From: Lentibacillus amyloliquefaciens
GTDB taxonomy: Bacteria > Bacillota > Bacilli > Bacillales > Amphibacillaceae
Reading direction: 5' to 3'
DNA length: 64,000 bases
NCBI RefSeq assembly: GCF_001307805.1
Contig: NZ_CP013862.1
Location: forward strand, 1,550,001-1,614,000
The translations under genes and the position numbers were made by a program. Of this stretch, positions 59,374 to 64,000 are shown in pieces. The notes beneath the pieces are model-generated. The model was not told where the DNA came from and searched no databases. It saw nothing but the letters and a program-made list of their open reading frames with translations. The first letter of the stretch is position 1; the number at the start of each line of letters is the position of its first letter.

Positions 59374-59589
59374 TTAATCCGCTTTCTTTCCGATAAGTTT
59401 AATCCATTTCTGTTTAAACATCGTTTCGCCATTCTTTATGTATGGAGAAAGGCCTGTTCTTATATTCCCCGTCTCAATCTCAGTATTTATATCTTGGATA
59501 ATTTGTTCTTTTATTTGATCATCTGGTTCGGTCAGCGCCAGCCATCTGTTTAGGTGAATCGGAACGTCTAATGCAGGAGGGACCGGCAT
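59374..59589 (-). CDS. Hypothetical small soluble protein, start uncertain
   Basis: 71 residues if ATG 59589 is used (MPVPPALDVPIHLNRWLALTEPDDQ...), 82 from GTG 59622. A GGAGGAG site near 59636 with ATG 59627-59625 reads a different frame (MSEEHKKKIKEQY...), so a frameshift at the 5' end is possible: the two frames would join around AAAGAGCAATATG. Content is helical, no motif. Upstream (59640-59770, minus) a fragment STGAGRVLVENEESLQDRVKLL is open but has no start. Confidence 0.5.
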   Translation of the reverse strand: MPVPPALDVPIHLNRWLALTEPDDQIKEQIIQDINTEIETGNIRTGLSPYIKNGETMFKQKWIKLIGKKAD

Positions 59590-59622
59590 ATTGCTCTTTA
59601 ATTTTCTTCTTGTGTTCCTCAC

Positions 59623-59949
59623 TCATATCATCTTTCTCCTCCCAACTGGTCATTTTGAATACCCACTTTCACTCCAAATTTGTTCAATAGCTTGACCCGA
59701 TCTTGCAATGACTCCTCATTCTCAACTAATACCCTGCCCGCTCCGGTCGAAAGCGCGAGCTGCTAAATAAAACCCTTTTATAAAAAAATGGTCTTTAAGA
59801 TAGAGGCCTTTATTAACGAATACATTACATAGTTTGGGCGTAAATTCTTTTCCAGTCAATATTTGATCAGCGAAAAACTTGGAAAATTTCGAAAACACGA
59901 AACTTAATCAGTAATAGATGCGTAAGATATTATCAGAGGAGGATGATGA
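59623..59949. other. Intergenic region with decayed coding fragment
   Basis: On the minus strand 59640-59770 reads LALSTGAGRVLVENEESLQDRVKLLNKFGVK, protein-like but without a start or partner. Otherwise the stretch is AT-rich, with GAGGAGGATG before 59950. Confidence 0.4.
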
Positions 59950-60264
59950 ATGAAAAAAGTTATTGGCTGGTCAATACTATCCTCAATAATAATTGCTATC
60001 GCTGTGTGGATTGCAAGTATCATTTTTACTTTCTCATATGGTGAGTGGAGTTTCTTCATTGGTCTGGGTTTATCAGTTATCATTTTCTTTTTCAGCAGCA
60101 GCGGGGGTGCATTATCTAAAGGAGCGGCTTTCGAGGCAAGCGAGGCTGGGTGGAAAATCCGGAAAGAGAATAACGATATGAAAGCAAACGTTGGTGCCGT
60201 GTTCTATGGCTCTGTTCTTTATACTATAATTAGTTTAATCGTTATGGTCATCTTATATTTATAA
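59950..60264 (+). CDS. Small membrane protein, resembles DUF5316
   Basis: 104 residues from ATG 59950 (AGAGGAGGATG upstream). Helices at 5-27 (VIGWSILSSIIIAIAVWIASIIF), 33-50 (FFIGLGLSVIIFFFSS) and 84-103, with a polar loop GGALSKGAAFEASEAGWKIRKENN between. Size and topology fit DUF5316-type Bacillus proteins, from memory; function unknown. Confidence 0.6.
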   Translation: MKKVIGWSILSSIIIAIAVWIASIIFTFSYGEWSFFIGLGLSVIIFFFSSSGGALSKGAAFEASEAGWKIRKENNDMKANVGAVFYGSVLYTIISLIVMVILYL

Positions 60265-60781
60265 AACTAAAGGGTGCGTTTTCGAGGAAGGGAAACTAAA
60301 TGTATGGCTGATTTCTAAATGACAGCCAGACGTCGCTTCGGCGGGGTTACTGGCCATTAGCTGCGGAAAAAAGTGAAACTACATTCAGCGGAGCGTTCTT
60401 TTCAGTCGCGTCCGTCGCAAAATTGAATATAGTAGTTTCCTGCATTTCACGCTTTATCAGGAACCCTGGCGCGTACCCGTTAACGTTATAATAATCTTAA
60501 ATACTAACCATACTGCAGATTAAACCAGAAGTTGCTAATCCTCTGCCACCTTCATTTGCTTTTGCCATTTCTTTTACCGCTTTTCTTGAAACTATAATCC
60601 TTATTTGTTTCAGGTGTGTCAGCCATTATAGTCCCTATAAATCGATTTTATTTAATAATTCTTGCTGGGTTCCCACGTACTACGACATTATCCCGCATAT
60701 CTTTTTGATTTAGGCTGTTATTGTTGTTATCTGCCCCGTACTAGATAAAAATGCGACTTAAAACGGGAAATGACAGGCACT
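60265..60781. other. Gene-free 500 bp with interspersed element
   Basis: 60368-60470 contains AGTGAAACTACATTCAGCGGAGCGTTCTTTT and a distant complementary GTAGTTTCCTGCATTTCAC, a diverged copy of the 52588 element. GAAATGACAGGCACTTT at about 60767 is the remains of a REP-like border. No gene. Confidence 0.45.
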
Positions 60782-62089
60782 TTAAAAATTCAATTCTTCT
60801 CCACTATAACGAGCAAATTTGTCCGTTACATCTTTAAGGTGCTGATAGTCCAATGACGCGAGATTCTCTACATCAACAGCTTCTAAAACGTATTTAGCGA
60901 AGTGCCAGACTTCTTTTTGAATGGAGGCCTCACTAACGATCGCAACCTTATACAATGTGTCGATAATGTTATATACGACTGATATGTCATCTTTCCCGTA
61001 ATGCTTGATTTGGTAAAAACTTTTGAATAAATAGTCCCGAAAATTCTTTTGTTCCATAATTAACCGCAAATCCCCATCGTTATCGGAGAAATACGTGACC
61101 GAACGATAATTACCGGCTAGTTCCGAAAGCAAACCGCCAATGCGGTGAATACAGTTAATCGCAGTGTTCGGATCATTCATACCGGTTGACAGTGATTTCA
61201 CTGCAATCTCAACCAATTTTTCGATTGAAAATCCAATATCCTGAAGGTCGGTACGTTCATCACCAATGACTAAAAAATAGTCGTGTTCGGCTAATTTATC
61301 GTTTTTGTCCCCTAAAGACCAAAAGTAAAAAACCGGCATTCCTTTAGGAGCATAATCACCGACCTGAAAAGTTGCCTCTAACACCATATCATTGTCACTA
61401 GCCCAGTTAATCAGATAGTTATAATTCACTTGTTGAATATACCCCGAGCGTCTGGCCTGAATTGTTTGTCTATCATTTTCTCTAATGGTCTGAATTTGCG
61501 AATGATCCCAATGCTGGTGTTCGCCATACGTTCTTTCTGCAAACGTTTCTCTTATTAATTGCGATGTTTTGTTACGTATAACGCCAATCAGGAAGTTCAC
61601 TTGCGCCCACCGTGCAGAGAAATGGATAAATAAAATAAAAAAGCCCAGTGAAATAATCGTAATCACAACGGTGAAGAGAGGGCTCAGCAAGTCTTTTTGA
61701 TTCGTTTCTGTTAATAGCCATAAATTAATCAGTACAAAAATAAATCCGAACGTGTAAACACCCAACACATGTTGAGTGATTTTACTTTGCATAAAGTCCT
61801 GTAATGCTCGAGGTGAAAACTGGGATGAATATGTCGTCAGCATCACCATAATCGTTGAGAAACTTATCGTTGTCATCGTCAGCATCGCTGTAATTAAAGC
61901 AGCATAAAGCTGTTTTGATATGCTTTGGCCTGTAAGTAAAATGTCCGGTATGCTGCCGGATACTTTAGGAACCAGCCAAACATCCAATGCTGTTATGACA
62001 AGCGCTGCAATTATCGAACATATCCCATATACGATGGGTAGAAACCAGAAACTATCACGAACGGTTGTCCATAATGACGTTTTCTTCAT
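60782..62089 (-). CDS. DUF2254 domain-containing membrane protein
   Basis: 435 residues from ATG 62089. Four N-terminal membrane segments (WFLPIVYGICSIIAALVITAL, LYAALITAMLTMTTISFSTIMVML, VLGVYTFGFIFVLINLWLL, PLFTVVITIISLGFFILFIH) with the DUF2254 hallmark SFSTIMVMLTTYSSQFSPRALQDFM, then a soluble C-terminal half (GYIQQVNYNYLINWASDNDMVLEATFQVGDYAPKGMPVF; ALSTGMNDPNTAINCIHRI). Function of the family is not established. Monocistronic. Confidence 0.9.
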   Translation of the reverse strand: MKKTSLWTTVRDSFWFLPIVYGICSIIAALVITALDVWLVPKVSGSIPDILLTGQSISKQLYAALITAMLTMTTISFSTIMVMLTTYSSQFSPRALQDFMQSKITQHVLGVYTFGFIFVLINLWLLTETNQKDLLSPLFTVVITIISLGFFILFIHFSARWAQVNFLIGVIRNKTSQLIRETFAERTYGEHQHWDHSQIQTIRENDRQTIQARRSGYIQQVNYNYLINWASDNDMVLEATFQVGDYAPKGMPVFYFWSLGDKNDKLAEHDYFLVIGDERTDLQDIGFSIEKLVEIAVKSLSTGMNDPNTAINCIHRIGGLLSELAGNYRSVTYFSDNDGDLRLIMEQKNFRDYLFKSFYQIKHYGKDDISVVYNIIDTLYKVAIVSEASIQKEVWHFAKYVLEAVDVENLASLDYQHLKDVTDKFARYSGEELNF

Positions 62090-62269
62090 GCTAATCCTCT
62101 TTCTAAAAAATCCTTCATATACCTTTACTTAAATAACACGGCGTTGCTATTACCAAACGAGCAAGATTGTGTAACTAACCTCAGTCTTCCCTCCGCATTA
62201 AAGAACAAAACATTATTCATGATTGACGCTTCCCTTATTTCTGATTTGTTTTCCACTATCACAACAGAA

Positions 62270-62500
62270 TCAGCTTAAAATAATATAAAAACTTACAAAT
62301 AAACTAAATCCCCCGGAAAGGTAAAGAAGAATGGCAATAGCCTTTCGCTCTTCCTGCATTTCTGTCATCCCCATGACCAAAAGCATCAGTCCCAAAAGCA
62401 ATTGTGTATAGGGCAAACTCCCGTATTCACCGGTGATTAAACTATAACCTGATAGAAGAACCACTGTAACTGCTAAAATGAATTTAATAGCCTTCATCAT
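62270..62500 (-). CDS. DUF3953 (YczI-like) small membrane protein
   Basis: 76 residues from ATG 62500 with AAAGGAGGAGG immediately upstream; the open frame continues to 62542. Three membrane helices: MKAIKFILAVTVVLLSGYSLI, YTQLLLGLMLLVMGMTEMQ, AIAILLYLSGGFSLFVSFYII, with the charged ERK loop typical of YczI/DUF3953. Confidence 0.78.
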   Translation of the reverse strand: MMKAIKFILAVTVVLLSGYSLITGEYGSLPYTQLLLGLMLLVMGMTEMQEERKAIAILLYLSGGFSLFVSFYIILS

Positions 62501-62694
62501 TCCTCCTCCTTTATACTGGGGGGCTGTCCCCATAGCCATCATGAAGTATCGTTTGATATTCCGCTATGAGAAGTTTATCGTTATTGGTGGAGCGGAATAA
62601 TCACAATAAAGCGGGATTAAAAACAATCCTTTAAAAGAACAAGTATACGCATTCAATGACAACATTATCACATACATAAGGAGAGATCGCTATC

Positions 62695-63882
62695 GTGAAA
62701 AGTGAATTAATGGATATGCTTGAATCACGGAAAGAAGAAATGATTGAAATCCGCCGGCATCTGCATGAAAATCCGGAGCTATCGTTTGAAGAAGAAAACA
62801 CCGCTAATTACATTGCTGATTTTTATAAAGGAAAAGATGTGGAACTGGAGCGGAATGTCGGGAATGGTTACGGCATTATTGTCACGATTAAAGGCGGCAA
62901 ACCGGGGAAAACAATTGGACTCAGAGCTGATTTTGATGCACTGCCAATCACCGAAGAAGCGGATGTGCCATTTAAATCAAACAATGACGGTGTGATGCAC
63001 GCATGCGCACATGACGGGCATACAGCCTATATGCTGGTGTTGGCAGATTGCCTCATCCAGCTGAAAGATCAAATTGCCGGTACCATTAAAGTCATTCACC
63101 AGCACGCAGAAGAACTGCCGCCTGGTGGTGCGAAAAGCATTGTGGAATCAGGTGTGCTTGATGATTTGGATCATGTATTCGGCACGCACCTGCTTCCAAT
63201 GGGACCTGCCGGAGTTGTCGGCTATCACAGCGGCTTTTCCTTTAATGGAAGAACCTATTTCAAATTAAAGATTCAGGGAAAGGGCGGCCATGGTTCTTCG
63301 CCGCACACAGCCAATGATTCGATTGTCGCCGGGTCTCATTTTGTAACAGCAATTCAAACAATTGTCAGCCGGCGATTAAATCCATTGAATTCCGGTGTCG
63401 TAACGGTCGGTTCGTTTGACGGAAAAGGAACATTCAATGTGATTAAAGACGCTATTGAACTGGAAGGCGACATTCGGTACCCTGATGAAAACGTGCAAAA
63501 CATCATCGAGGAGCAATTCAAACGCATTGTCAAAGGGATTGAACTGGAATTTGATGTTACATGTGACTTAACCTATACGGCTGATTATCCACCATTGTAT
63601 AATGATCCCGAAGCAACAGCGAAAGTGGCAGAATGGCTGCAGAGCACGGATGATAAGGATATTAAGGAAGTGAAGGAATTTCCAAGATTGGCGCCATCCG
63701 AAGATTTTGCCTATTACCTGGAAAAAATCCCGGGCTCCTTCTTCTATATTGCCTGTACGCCAAAAGGGGTGGAGGACCCATACTTTAACCATCACCCGAA
63801 ATTTGACATTGATGAAGACGCCCTGCTTGTCGCAGCAAAATCGGTCGGACAAGTGGCCTGCAGTTACTTTGATGTAGAATAA
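62695..63882 (+). CDS. M20 family amidohydrolase (amidase/carboxypeptidase)
   Basis: 395 residues, GTG 62695 with AAGGAGAG upstream. Di-metal M20D peptidase: RRHLHENPELSFEE, GLRADFDALPITEE, MHACAHDGHTAYML (metal ligands), HQHAEELPPGGAK (catalytic Glu pair), the dimerisation insert GKGGHGSSPHTANDSIVAG, and a final HHPKFDIDEDAL. Related enzymes remove acyl groups from N-acylated amino acids. Terminator at 63895-63943. Substrate not determinable. Confidence 0.93.
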   Translation: MKSELMDMLESRKEEMIEIRRHLHENPELSFEEENTANYIADFYKGKDVELERNVGNGYGIIVTIKGGKPGKTIGLRADFDALPITEEADVPFKSNNDGVMHACAHDGHTAYMLVLADCLIQLKDQIAGTIKVIHQHAEELPPGGAKSIVESGVLDDLDHVFGTHLLPMGPAGVVGYHSGFSFNGRTYFKLKIQGKGGHGSSPHTANDSIVAGSHFVTAIQTIVSRRLNPLNSGVVTVGSFDGKGTFNVIKDAIELEGDIRYPDENVQNIIEEQFKRIVKGIELEFDVTCDLTYTADYPPLYNDPEATAKVAEWLQSTDDKDIKEVKEFPRLAPSEDFAYYLEKIPGSFFYIACTPKGVEDPYFNHHPKFDIDEDALLVAAKSVGQVACSYFDVE

Positions 63883-63889
63883 CTTACAA

Positions 63890-63995
63890 CACGAGGCTCT
63901 TTGCACAGCCAGCGGAACGGTTTTTTTCGCTGAATAAGAGCCAAAGCAGAATCGGACATTTACGGCAGTTTATCCCCCCACTTACCCTGCTTTGT
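63890..63995. repeat. Interspersed hairpin element and terminator at window end
   Basis: GGCTCTT..CAGCGGAACGGTTTTTTTCGCTG..AAGAGCC forms a nested stem (63895-63943) ending the M20 gene; AGAATCGGACATTTACGGCAG and ATCCCCCCACTTA then match the 36751-36855 and 52588-52690 elements. Confidence 0.65.
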
Positions 63996-64000
63996 TTTCA

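Overview
The window looks like chromosomal DNA of a low-GC, endospore-forming, probably halotolerant Bacillaceae (Virgibacillus / Lentibacillus / Oceanobacillus type; the genus cannot be fixed from sequence alone). The pointers are Bacillus-style cis regulators (S-box, T-box, cobalamin riboswitch), spore genes (cwlJ, YjcZ family, CwlC-like amidases, an AprX protease), TxpA/BsrG-type toxin modules, a GltC regulator and strong AGGAGG ribosome binding sites. I see no rRNA, tRNA, CRISPR array, integrase or intact transposase.

Layout. 1-5.8 kb: a type I restriction-modification operon on the minus strand (hsdR-hsdM-hsdS; hsdS runs off the window and hsdR carries an apparent frameshift). 6.1-11.9 kb: a divergent 1936-residue DUF4011 / SF1 helicase / Vsr-like nuclease / DUF3320 protein; together these form a small defence island. 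12-23.4 kb: an accessory zone with three copies of a TxpA/BsrG-like type I toxin-antitoxin module, a PadR-DUF4188 pair, decayed gene fragments, a secreted NlpC/P60-fold protein with Ser in place of the catalytic Cys, a small membrane-peptide/HTH/RNase H-like cluster, an S-box controlling an NhaC-family (MetT-like) transporter, and a DegV protein. 23.7-26.4 kb: proBA under a T-box whose specifier reads CCU (Pro). 26.5-31 kb: small lipoprotein, cytosolic class A beta-lactamase-like protein, AprX, and a leaderless amidase. 31.2-32.9 kb: a 660-bp duplication, each copy holding a second type of holin-like toxin module, around a dapF pseudogene. 33-45 kb: YjcZ-type peptide, spore-associated protein, CwlJ, lipoyl-like protein, GltC, two more CwlC-like amidases, an ABC permease, a second S-box upstream of a frameshifted OsmC gene, PadR-DUF1129, YrrS. 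45-45.6 kb: ung. 45.9-56.6 kb: a large minus-strand cobalamin salvage locus under an adenosylcobalamin riboswitch. 56.8-64 kb: housekeeping and hypothetical genes (hemolysin III, GNAT, DUF2254, DUF3953, M20 amidohydrolase).

The cobalamin genes form a coherent salvage route: BtuF-BtuC-BtuD imports corrinoids; the CbiZ domain fused to BtuD would hydrolyse cobinamide to cobyric acid; CobD and CbiB rebuild the aminopropanol arm; CobU, CobS and CobC complete the nucleotide loop; PduO adenosylates; and a PurM-like protein at the end (CblS-like) would phosphorylate alpha-ribazole in place of CobT. No corrin-ring synthesis genes are present, yet there is a CobQ that lacks its glutaminase domain.

The most unusual signals are the density of small type I toxin modules (five intact, two relics whose terminators now seem to serve neighbouring genes), three unrelated intergenic arrays built on the same 21-bp period, the NlpC/P60 Cys-to-Ser change with a long hairpin leader, the glutaminase-less CobQ, and apparent frameshifts in hsdR and osmC. 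All calls come from reading the sequence and family knowledge; no database search was run.
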